Source of the DNA: Thalassospira indica
GTDB lineage: Bacteria > Pseudomonadota > Alphaproteobacteria > Rhodospirillales > Thalassospiraceae
NCBI RefSeq assembly: GCF_003403095.1
Contig: NZ_CP031555.1
Span: 4,280,001-4,344,000, forward strand
Direction of reading: 5' to 3'
DNA: 64,000 bases
The notes under the pieces are model-generated. The model was not told where the DNA came from. It saw only the letters and a list, made by a program, of their open reading frames with translations, and did no database searches. The translations under genes were made by a program, and so were the position numbers. Positions 57,149-64,000 of the stretch are shown here, one piece after another; the stretch's first letter is position 1, and each line of letters opens with the position of its first letter.

Positions 57149-57179
57149 AAAGCCCTGCAGCAATCCTGCAGGGCTTTTT
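57149..57179. terminator. Bidirectional terminator between isomerase and TPR genes
   Basis: AAAGCCCTGCAG (57149-57160) pairs perfectly with CTGCAGGGCTTT (57166-57177), 12 bp, loop of 5, with T runs on both strands. Confidence 0.88.
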
Positions 57180-57203
57180 CGTATGTGACTTGAATTTCCC
57201 GGG

Positions 57204-58163
57204 TTACTCGGCTGGCGGCAGGTCTTCCTTTTTGCCGAGAATCTGGGTGAATTCCGGCATGTCACGCAGCGGTTCGAATTCTTCCTCGACCCAGGCTGGC
57301 TGGCGCATGGTATCGGACAATTCAACAGCACGTTGCAGGTCAGCAAGGGCTGCTTCCTTGAAACCAAGACCGGCATTGGCACAGGCACGCTGATAGTAAC
57401 CGTTGGCGTTTTCGGGGGCCTCGGCCAATAGCCGATTACAAAGACTTAGTGCCCAGTCACGATCCCCGAGTTGCAAGGCAGCGTCCGCCTTATAGGCCAT
57501 AACTTCCGGATCACCGGGTGCAAGTTCGAGGATCTTGTCATAGGTTTCGATCTTTGCCCGCGGATTGCTGAGCTGGTTGGCCTGCAGCCACAGGGCATGA
57601 ATGGTCTGGGTACGTTCGATCTCGTGCTGATGTTCGTTGATCAGTTTGGATTTCAGCAGCAGTTCGTTTTCAAGCGACGTAAGCCGCCCTTCGAATTCCT
57701 GCGACAAACGTTGCAGTTCGGTATTGGCCAGATTGCGCACGCTTGATTTCAATTCGCGCAGAGACTGCCATCCCAGCATGGTCAGAAGCGCACCGACGGC
57801 CGCGACGAAATAGAAGAAGTAGGTCACGGTGTTCGATGAATAGGAAATCGCCTTGTCGATGGCCTCAAGCTGCCGGTTAACGACCTCGCGCAGCAATTCG
57901 GCGCGCATGCCCTGCATCTCGGTACGCAGGTTTTTCAACTCATCAAGCACATAGCGTTCCATCAGAGGCGGCATGTTGGACCGTTCCTCGGCTGACAGGG
58001 GACGATAGTCGATCGAGGGAACATCGGTCGTGCTGTCTGTGACCTGGCCATTGACCGTCGTCTGGTCTGTTGAACCGCTGGTCTGGGCGTTTGCAACGAC
58101 ACCTGACAAAACAAAGCCCAACGCCACCACGACAGCAGCCATCAAAGCCGATAGTTTCTGCAT
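57204..58163 (-). CDS. Membrane-anchored TPR protein of unknown role
   Basis: 319 residues. A signal peptide (about 1-26, ending ANAQ) is followed by a short periplasmic stretch and a membrane helix at about 113-132 (YFFYFVAAVGALLTMLGW). A coiled coil with LRNLANTEL-type heptads spans about 140-185. Tetratricopeptide repeats lie at about 185-290 (ALWLQANQL, PEVMAYKADAALQLGD, ANGYYQRACANAGLGFKEAALADLQRAVEL). The TPR part is predicted to face the cytoplasm. I recognise no specific function. It is divergent from the first diguanylate cyclase gene. Confidence 0.78.
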   Translation of the reverse strand: MQKLSALMAAVVVALGFVLSGVVANAQTSGSTDQTTVNGQVTDSTTDVPSIDYRPLSAEERSNMPPLMERYVLDELKNLRTEMQGMRAELLREVVNRQLEAIDKAISYSSNTVTYFFYFVAAVGALLTMLGWQSLRELKSSVRNLANTELQRLSQEFEGRLTSLENELLLKSKLINEHQHEIERTQTIHALWLQANQLSNPRAKIETYDKILELAPGDPEVMAYKADAALQLGDRDWALSLCNRLLAEAPENANGYYQRACANAGLGFKEAALADLQRAVELSDTMRQPAWVEEEFEPLRDMPEFTQILGKKEDLPPAE

Positions 58164-58371
58164 CTTTTTATCCCGTTTTCTTTTCCGGATCGAAGCCGTT
58201 TCCTGATGAAGGCAGACTAGGGCGCAGACGTGAACAAACCAATAAAACTACAACCGCTGCGCTCTGTACGCGCATGTGGGAAAGCTGATATACTGCGTGT
58301 GCGAAATGCGCAGCCCAAACTTAAAGAAGTGCCTTTACATCCGACGATATCACTCCTTCAGGTTCCCAGGA

Positions 58372-59388
58372 ATGCCTCAGCAAGAACAATACCGGCAGCG
58401 GTCATACGCGCTGTCGCGCGAAGCGCTGGAATTGATCAATGAATTGGGTTTGAGTGCAAACCCGATCAATTATGCTGTGTTCTTTGCCTATGTCGAAAAA
58501 TCAAACGATGACCTTGTTGCGCTGATTGATATTCTGCGCGGCAACAAGCGTGCGCTGGATGATGTCAAATGCCACGAGCTTTATCAGCGGTTTATCGAAC
58601 CCAGTCGGGCAGAGCTTCTGCGTGAAGCCATTTCCCATGATCTGCAAAGGCAGGTTTCCGATCTGATTGATCGACTGGCAAAAGGCAAGGACGTCATCAG
58701 CACTGCCGATCTGCGGGATGCTGCCCACGATCTTTTGGGGATGGAAAACCGGGCCAACGCACAACAGGCCGCAAAAGACGTGAACGATGCCGATCCGGCA
58801 CCGGTCGAGGTCACCCAGCTGCTTCTTGATCTTGAGGAAATGAAACGCGAAGCCCACACAGATGGGCTCACGGGGATTGCCAATCGCAAGGCCTTTGACG
58901 AAAGCCTCCGCGACGCGGCAATGACAACGATGGAACGGGGTGAGCCCCTGAGCATCCTTTTGATCGACATTGATCATTTCAAACGGGTCAACGACAAACA
59001 TGGTCATCAAGCTGGCGACCAAGTCATCAGGACGTTGGCCAAGACCCTGCAGCAGAATGTCAAAGGACGCGACACCACCGCGCGCTATGGCGGTGAAGAA
59101 TTTGCCGTCGTTCTTCCGGCCACGACGCTTACCGACGCCATGCGGGTCGCGGAAAACATTCGCGCGTCAATCGAGTCTCTTCATCTCAGAAGTTTCAATC
59201 GCAACGAAGATCTGGGCCGGATCACGGCATCCGTCGGGGTTGCGACGTATCAGCTGGGTGAACCCCTGACCCGTGTGATAGATCGTGCCGACCAGGCGCT
59301 TTATCTTGCCAAGGCGAATGGTCGAAACTGTGTGATGAACCAGAATGATCTTCTGACCCAGCCGATCAATCGCGCAGAAAGCGCATAA
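58372..59388 (+). CDS. GGDEF diguanylate cyclase, first of a tandem pair
   Basis: 338 residues from ATG 58372 (MPQQEQYRQRS); upstream in-frame codons from 58276 look non-coding. The helical N-terminal module (about 10-110) has P.NYAVFFAYV and IDILRGNK, and is shared with the next gene. The GGDEF domain spans about 160-325, with DGLTGIANRKAF, LLIDIDHFKRVND and the active-site loop GGEEF at 240-244. The allosteric I-site RxxD is replaced by KGRD (K231-D234). It should make cyclic di-GMP from GTP. No membrane segment, so cytoplasmic. Confidence 0.9.
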   Translation: MPQQEQYRQRSYALSREALELINELGLSANPINYAVFFAYVEKSNDDLVALIDILRGNKRALDDVKCHELYQRFIEPSRAELLREAISHDLQRQVSDLIDRLAKGKDVISTADLRDAAHDLLGMENRANAQQAAKDVNDADPAPVEVTQLLLDLEEMKREAHTDGLTGIANRKAFDESLRDAAMTTMERGEPLSILLIDIDHFKRVNDKHGHQAGDQVIRTLAKTLQQNVKGRDTTARYGGEEFAVVLPATTLTDAMRVAENIRASIESLHLRSFNRNEDLGRITASVGVATYQLGEPLTRVIDRADQALYLAKANGRNCVMNQNDLLTQPINRAESA

Positions 59389-59542
59389 GCGTCCCCCTTC
59401 ACTATTGACCTATTTTATCATGTGAAATCAAAAATCGCCCGGATTACGGGAGGTTCGATGATTTAAATCAAACCTTTCGCATATGCGTTTGCATAGGATG
59501 TTGCCGAAACTTATGGCGACATAATTCTACTGCAGGCAATTG

Positions 59543-60649
59543 ATGAGCGCGTACGGGTTTAATCACAGAACAGCTCAACAGCACAGCAACGCTGCCCACA
59601 AACTGATGGCAGAGTTGGGTGTGGTTTCGCATCCGGACAATTTCCAGCTGTTTTTTACCTATGTCGCGCATACGAACTTCGATCTTTGCCGCACGATCGA
59701 CATTCTGCGCAGCAACCATCGCGAATTTGATGAAGCACAGTGCGAAGAGCTCCATACCCGTTTCTTCAGCGACAAGCGCGAAAACGAAATCATCGAACGC
59801 ATTTCAAATGACTTGCGCGCGCAATTGGGCAGCATCCTTGATACTGTGAACAAGGTCGGCGTCGACACCCGGAAATACAAAAAGGCGCTTGATCATTTCT
59901 GCTCCTATGTCGGGGACAAGAACCGCAACCTCAGCAATCTTGAACAGGCACTTCATACCCTTCTGGGCGCAACCCGCGAGATGGAGGGCGTCAACCGCAG
60001 CCTTGAAAGCCGGTTGACGAACAGTTCTTCGGAAATCAACCGTCTGCGCGAAGATATGGAAAACCTGAAACGCGAAGCCATGACCGACGGGCTGACCGGC
60101 ATTGCCAATCGCAAGGCATTCGATATGCAACTGCGCGATGGCATGATGCATGCCATGGAAGACGGTCAACCGCTTTGCCTTTTGCTTCTTGATATTGATC
60201 ACTTCAAAAAGTTCAACGACACCTATGGTCATCAGGTCGGGGATCAGGTGATCCGGTTGATGGCAGAATCGCTGAAACGCAATATCAAAGGCCAGGATAC
60301 TGCCGCCCGTTATGGCGGCGAGGAATTCGCAATCATCCTGCCAAGCACGTCGCTTGGCAATGCCGTGTTGTTTGGCAACAAGCTGCGTCAATATATCGAA
60401 AGCCACAAGGTCGTGACCAAAAGCGGCAAGACGATCATCAGCAAGGCGACGGCGTCAATCGGGGTGGCTGAATTCCGGCCCGGCGAACCGGCCGCCAAAC
60501 TGATCGAGCGGGCCGACAGGGCACTTTACTTCGCCAAGGAAAACGGCCGCAATCAGGTTGCAAGCGAACAACAGATTGAACAATCCAAAACCGCCGGCAA
60601 ACGCGGCGACCTAAAACCCCCGAGTTCCAGGGGCATTGCCGCAGAATAG
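59543..60649 (+). CDS. GGDEF diguanylate cyclase, second of a tandem pair
   Basis: 368 residues from ATG 59543. The same module order as its neighbour: an N-terminal helical module with P.NFQLFFTYV and IDILRSNH (about 10-110), a longer coiled-coil linker (about 125-180), then the GGDEF domain (about 180-345) with DGLTGIANRKAF, LLLDIDHFKKFNDTYGHQ and GGEEF at 258-262. The I-site position reads KGQD (K249-D252), again not RxxD. The C-terminal tail is polar. A 154-base spacer separates the two genes, so each may have its own promoter. Clearly paralogous to the preceding gene. Confidence 0.9.
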   Translation: MSAYGFNHRTAQQHSNAAHKLMAELGVVSHPDNFQLFFTYVAHTNFDLCRTIDILRSNHREFDEAQCEELHTRFFSDKRENEIIERISNDLRAQLGSILDTVNKVGVDTRKYKKALDHFCSYVGDKNRNLSNLEQALHTLLGATREMEGVNRSLESRLTNSSSEINRLREDMENLKREAMTDGLTGIANRKAFDMQLRDGMMHAMEDGQPLCLLLLDIDHFKKFNDTYGHQVGDQVIRLMAESLKRNIKGQDTAARYGGEEFAIILPSTSLGNAVLFGNKLRQYIESHKVVTKSGKTIISKATASIGVAEFRPGEPAAKLIERADRALYFAKENGRNQVASEQQIEQSKTAGKRGDLKPPSSRGIAAE

Positions 60650-60716
60650 GTATTTGCGCCACTGGCACTGACAAGGCCACGTTTTCCACGTATAAGCAGG
60701 TCCGAAATTCACATGA

Positions 60717-61916
60717 ATGGATCTGACGGGCTTGAAAAAGATTGATGTTCTTGTCATCGGGGCGGGTGCGGCCGGCCTGATGTGCGCGATTGAAGCAGGA
60801 AAACGCGGAAGAACCGTCGTGGTGGTTGATCATTCGACCAAGCCGGCGGAAAAAATTCGCATTTCCGGCGGTGGGCGCTGCAACTTTACCAATATCCACA
60901 CCAGCCCGGAAAACTTCATTTCGGAAAACAAGCGGTTCTGTGTTTCAGCGCTTAAACGCTATACGCAGCAAGATTTCATTGATCTGGTGAACCGGCACAA
61001 TATCGCCTGGCATGAAAAGACACTCGGCCAGCTTTTCTGCGATGAATCGTCCTTTCAGATCATCGATATGTTGCTTGATGAATGCGATGCTGCCGATGTG
61101 ACGATCAAACTCAACACCGAGATTTCAAACATCATCAAACGCGATGATGACGGCTTTGATGTCACTACGCGCACCGGCGCGCAATGGACCTGCTCGTCGC
61201 TGGTTGTCGCATGTGGCGGCCTGTCGATCCCGAAAATCGGTGCCACCGGCTTTGGCTATCAGATCGCACATCAGTTCGGCATCAATGTCATTCCGACCCG
61301 TGCTGCACTTGTGCCGTTTGTTTTCGATCCGGATTTGCGTGCGCGTACCGGTGAACTTTCGGGCATATCCGTTGATGCCATTGTTCAATGTAACAAAAAG
61401 CAATTCCGCGAAGGTTTGCTGTTTACCCATCGTGGTCTTTCCGGCCCGTCGATCTTGCAGATTTCATCCTATTGGAACGAAGGCGACAGCATTACGGTAA
61501 ATCTCAACCCGGAAGAAGACGCGTTCGATCTTTTGAAAGCGGCCAAGGGCGAAAACCCGAAACAGGCGGTGCACACGGTTCTGTCACGCATCTTGCCAAA
61601 CCGCCTTGCCCAGATGATTGCCGCCACCCATGGCCTTGATCGCCCGATTGGCGAAACCGGTGACAAGGCACTGCGCAAATTGGCGATGGATGTCAATCAA
61701 TGGGCCCTGACACCAAGCGGGACTGAGGGGTATCGCACAGCCGAGGTCACGGTTGGCGGGGTCGACACCAATGCCCTGTCATCGAAAACCATGGAAGCGC
61801 GTGACGTACCCGGCCTTTATTTCATTGGTGAAGTGGTTGATGTCACGGGCCATCTTGGCGGCTTCAATTTCCAGTGGGCATGGTCATCGGGCTGGTCTGC
61901 CGGACAGGTGGTTTAA
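60717..61916 (+). CDS. HI0933-family flavoprotein (BaiN/RdsA-like NAD(P)/FAD oxidoreductase)
   Basis: 399 residues. The FAD motif is GAGAAG (15-20), followed by the family-specific KIRISGGGRCNFTN near 46-59. A central insertion domain spans about 190-335 (LFTHRGLSGPSILQISSYW near 234-252). A C-terminal FAD segment reads GLYFIGEVVDVTGHLGGFNFQWAWSSG in two parts near 365-393. The physiological substrate is not known. It is monocistronic, 67 bases after the second cyclase gene. Confidence 0.87.
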   Translation: MDLTGLKKIDVLVIGAGAAGLMCAIEAGKRGRTVVVVDHSTKPAEKIRISGGGRCNFTNIHTSPENFISENKRFCVSALKRYTQQDFIDLVNRHNIAWHEKTLGQLFCDESSFQIIDMLLDECDAADVTIKLNTEISNIIKRDDDGFDVTTRTGAQWTCSSLVVACGGLSIPKIGATGFGYQIAHQFGINVIPTRAALVPFVFDPDLRARTGELSGISVDAIVQCNKKQFREGLLFTHRGLSGPSILQISSYWNEGDSITVNLNPEEDAFDLLKAAKGENPKQAVHTVLSRILPNRLAQMIAATHGLDRPIGETGDKALRKLAMDVNQWALTPSGTEGYRTAEVTVGGVDTNALSSKTMEARDVPGLYFIGEVVDVTGHLGGFNFQWAWSSGWSAGQVV

Positions 61917-62037
61917 ACTGCCCTTCCGAACCCGCCTGATGCACTGATTGAATTCAGTGCGGGAACAAACAAGAAAACCAATCGTTTGAGTTGTAAGCGC
62001 GGTACAGATACCGCAGCAACAAATGTGAGGTTGGAAC

Positions 62038-62229
62038 ATGCTTGAATATGGTGGAATTATCGGACTTCTCGTCCTGATTGCCGATATCTGGGCAATCGTG
62101 AATATCATGGGCAGCGGTGCAAGCACCGGTGCAAAAGTATTGTGGACAGTACTTGTTGTTGTCCTGCCGGTCCTTGGCCTGATTATCTGGTTCTTTGCTG
62201 GCCCGCGCAGCGGACGCGCGACCGCTTAA
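62038..62229 (+). CDS. Small membrane protein with PLDc_N-type domain
   Basis: 63 residues. Two hydrophobic helices (IIGLLVLIADIWAIVNIMG and VLWTVLVVVLPVLGLIIWFFAG) with the K.LW......LP..G..IW..G pattern of the phospholipase D-nuclease N-terminal (PLDc_N) family of small proteins. A GTGAGG stands about 8 bases before the ATG. Function unknown. It ends at a terminator. Confidence 0.78.
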   Translation: MLEYGGIIGLLVLIADIWAIVNIMGSGASTGAKVLWTVLVVVLPVLGLIIWFFAGPRSGRATA

Positions 62230-62264
62230 AACCGGTTAAATCATTTCCCTCGATGACGAAAAAG

Positions 62265-62290
62265 GCCGACAGGAAACTGTCGGCTTTTTT
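62265..62290. terminator. Terminator between PLDc_N and TRAP genes, probably bidirectional
   Basis: GCCGACAG (62265-62272) pairs with CTGTCGGC (62277-62284) over a GAAA loop, followed by TTTTTT on the plus strand; an A run before it gives T residues on the minus strand. Confidence 0.85.
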
Positions 62291-62297
62291 CGTGGTT

Positions 62298-64000
62298 CTA
62301 AACACCCGCAGCAAAAATTAAAGCACCACCAAGTGCAACCATCCCGATCCGTTGCCAGACAGGTCTGGGGGCGATCAGGCCATATGAAATGGCCGTCAAA
62401 CCCACCGCGACCTTAAGCCCGGCGATGATCGCCCAAACCGGATCGCTGCCAAGTTCAATCAGCGTGCTATTGGCGATCATCGCCAGTGGCACGATATAAA
62501 GCCCGATGCCAAGCGCCATCGCCGTTCCGGCAACCTTGAGCCAGTTTTCCTCGACCATGCCCGCGGCAATGAACACCGCCCCGCAAACCGGCGGCGTAAT
62601 CGTCGATAAAAGCGCAAACCAGAACACAAACAAATGCGCCTGAAGCGGTTCAAGCCCGAGCTCTATCAACGCGGGCCCGGCAACCGAAACACAAATCACA
62701 TAAGCCGCCGTGGTCGGGACTTCCATGCCAAGGATCAGACAGGCGAGTGCGGTCAGCAAAAGGGCTGGCCACAACATTCCGCCCGATCCGGAGATCAGAA
62801 GCGAGGTGATCTTCACACCAAGTCCGGTCAGACCGAGAACGCCGATTACGATTGATGCGCACAAGATAATCGAACCGATCATCGCCACCTGACGCCCGGC
62901 ATTAAGGCAGACATCGGCAAACCGTTGTTTGCTGCGCGGCAAATCAACCGTCAAATCCGCATCAAGCAGCAGCAACGCCGCCCCCGCCAGAAGCGCCAGA
63001 CAGGCGGCATATTGTGGTGTGTAACCGCCGCCGAACATTCCCCAAAGCAAAATGGTAAATGGCACCAGGAAGAAGGCCGATGTGATTACGACCGAGCGCA
63101 GGTTCGGGCGATCTTCCTTTGGTACACCGGGAAGGTCATAGCGCATGGCAAAGGCATTGATGCCAACCCAGACGGCAAGGAAGTACAGCACTGCTGGCAA
63201 GATGGCGGCGACCATGATGTCGACATAGGGCTTGCCGGTAAGTTCCACCATGACAAACGCCCCTGCCCCCATCAGCGGTGGCATGATCTGCCCGCCACTG
63301 GATGCCACGGCCTCAACCGCCGCGGCCAGACGTTTCGGGTAACCAAGCTTGGTCATGGCAGGCAGGGTGATTGCCCCGGTCGAGGCCACATTGGCCGATG
63401 CAGACCCCGAGATCGAGCCAAACAGCGCGGATGACACGACGGAAACCTTCGCCGCCCCGCCCTTAAGCCGACCGGCGGCGGCACCTGCGACATTCATGAA
63501 GCCCTGACCGGCCTCGCCGCCATTCAGAACCGCCCCGAAAATAACGAAGATCGCAACGATATTGACCGATACGCCCGTCAGGCTGCCCCAAAGGCCGCCC
63601 TCTGCGATGGTCAAGGTGCCCAGCATGCTTTCAACTGGCAGCCCGGCATGGCCAAACTCGCCCGGTATATATTGGCCGAACAGCGCATAAAGCAGTGCAA
63701 TTGCCGCCACTGTCGGCAACGGCCAGCCGATCGCACGACGTGCCATTTCAAGCACAATCAGCAATAACGCCGCTGCCAGCACGATCTGGCCATTGCCCAT
63801 CAGGAAACCGTATTGATCGCCAAGCGTCTGATGATTGGCGACGATCCAACCACACCCGATCAGACCTATCAGGGTCAGGATGATGCCAGAAATTTTCTGT
63901 GCAGGGGTTTTGGCAACAAAGATCAGGGCCCAAGGCAGGGCAAGCGCCATGTGGATTGGGCGGCTTACAAGATTGGGAACCAATCCTGAAAAAATCAGCC
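62298..64000 (-). CDS. TRAP transporter fused permease (DctQM type), N-terminus beyond window
   Basis: At least 567 residues; the frame stays open to base 64000, and the first in-window start (TTG 63983) is internal, because LVSRPIHMALALPWALIFV matches the early first helix of the fused TRAP family. Many membrane helices are seen. Family motifs include NGGEAGQGFMNVAGAAAGRLKGG, SGSASANVASTGAITLPAM (the DctM substrate-site region) and SSGGQIMPPLMGAGAFVMVEL. It imports organic acids using the sodium or proton gradient together with a TAXI-type periplasmic receptor, which should lie just outside the window to the right. Confidence 0.88.
   Translation of the reverse strand, partial: LIFSGLVPNLVSRPIHMALALPWALIFVAKTPAQKISGIILTLIGLIGCGWIVANHQTLGDQYGFLMGNGQIVLAAALLLIVLEMARRAIGWPLPTVAAIALLYALFGQYIPGEFGHAGLPVESMLGTLTIAEGGLWGSLTGVSVNIVAIFVIFGAVLNGGEAGQGFMNVAGAAAGRLKGGAAKVSVVSSALFGSISGSASANVASTGAITLPAMTKLGYPKRLAAAVEAVASSGGQIMPPLMGAGAFVMVELTGKPYVDIMVAAILPAVLYFLAVWVGINAFAMRYDLPGVPKEDRPNLRSVVITSAFFLVPFTILLWGMFGGGYTPQYAACLALLAGAALLLLDADLTVDLPRSKQRFADVCLNAGRQVAMIGSIILCASIVIGVLGLTGLGVKITSLLISGSGGMLWPALLLTALACLILGMEVPTTAAYVICVSVAGPALIELGLEPLQAHLFVFWFALLSTITPPVCGAVFIAAGMVEENWLKVAGTAMALGIGLYIVPLAMIANSTLIELGSDPVWAIIAGLKVAVGLTAISYGLIAPRPVWQRIGMVALGGALIFAAGV

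Overview
The window reads as a chromosomal segment of a moderately GC-rich alphaproteobacterium, most likely in or near the Rhodospirillales (Thalassospira-like is my guess, by inference only). Supporting signs are an F1-only ATP synthase operon (atpHAGDC, with no F0 genes beside it), an mdh-sucCDAB-lpd TCA-cycle block, a ccmI-type cytochrome c maturation protein, an RpoE-ChrR pair and a short transaldolase. I found no rRNA, tRNA, CRISPR array, insertion sequence or prophage. Genes are dense and nearly all intact. Two are cut by the window edges: a FieF-type metal exporter at the left and a fused TRAP transporter permease at the right.

Layout. 1-4.2 kb: metal efflux (minus strand), then ccmF-ccmI. 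4.5-7.6 kb: a stand-alone response regulator followed by a large FtsX/YbbP-type permease. 7.6-12.6 kb: atpHAGDC on the minus strand, closed by a strong terminator. 13-17.2 kb: GST, a MazG-like protein, a periplasmic binding-type protein and priA. 17.4-19.8 kb: transaldolase, then DUF484-xerC. 19.9-24 kb: an AT-richer secreted orphan, YrhK, a second GST, a small methyltransferase, a glutamine-synthetase-family ligase and a small membrane protein. 24.3-27.6 kb: nadA-nadC-NUDIX and a PEP-mutase-family enzyme. 27.7-32.7 kb: a large MscS channel, zntB and zapE. 33.4-42.4 kb: mdh, sucCD, sucAB and lpd, preceded by an unusually long mdh leader. 42.5-44.7 kb: methylglyoxal synthase, an AEC carrier and an RluA-type pseudouridine synthase. 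44.8-53.8 kb: the RpoE-ChrR region. 53.8-64 kb: rlmJ, rluE, a SIMPL protein, a D-lyxose-isomerase-like cupin, a TPR membrane protein, two tandem diguanylate cyclases, an HI0933-type flavoprotein, a tiny membrane protein and the TRAP permease.

The most interesting part is 44.8-53.8 kb. rpoE-chrR is read rightward. Divergent from it runs an operon for an FAD amine-oxidase-like protein, DUF1365, a cyclopropane-fatty-acid-synthase-like methyltransferase, an MFS carrier and a DUF3833 lipoprotein. A separate rightward operon (DUF6134, short-chain dehydrogenase, SnoaL-like) runs into it head-on. All three transcription units carry the same promoter pattern, TGATCC, 18 bases, then a TA-initial hexamer, which matches what I recall of the alphaproteobacterial RpoE (singlet-oxygen) promoter. 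ChrR keeps every zinc ligand I recall from the Rhodobacter sphaeroides protein at the same numbers or spacing. I infer one compact photo-oxidative-stress regulon that remodels membrane fatty acids, possibly a furan or methylated fatty acid pathway. Other points of note are transaldolase-type active-site residues in an FSA-like protein, structured leaders before mdh and sucA, a 16-bp palindrome before the lyxose isomerase gene, and two tandem diguanylate cyclases with a degenerate inhibitory site.
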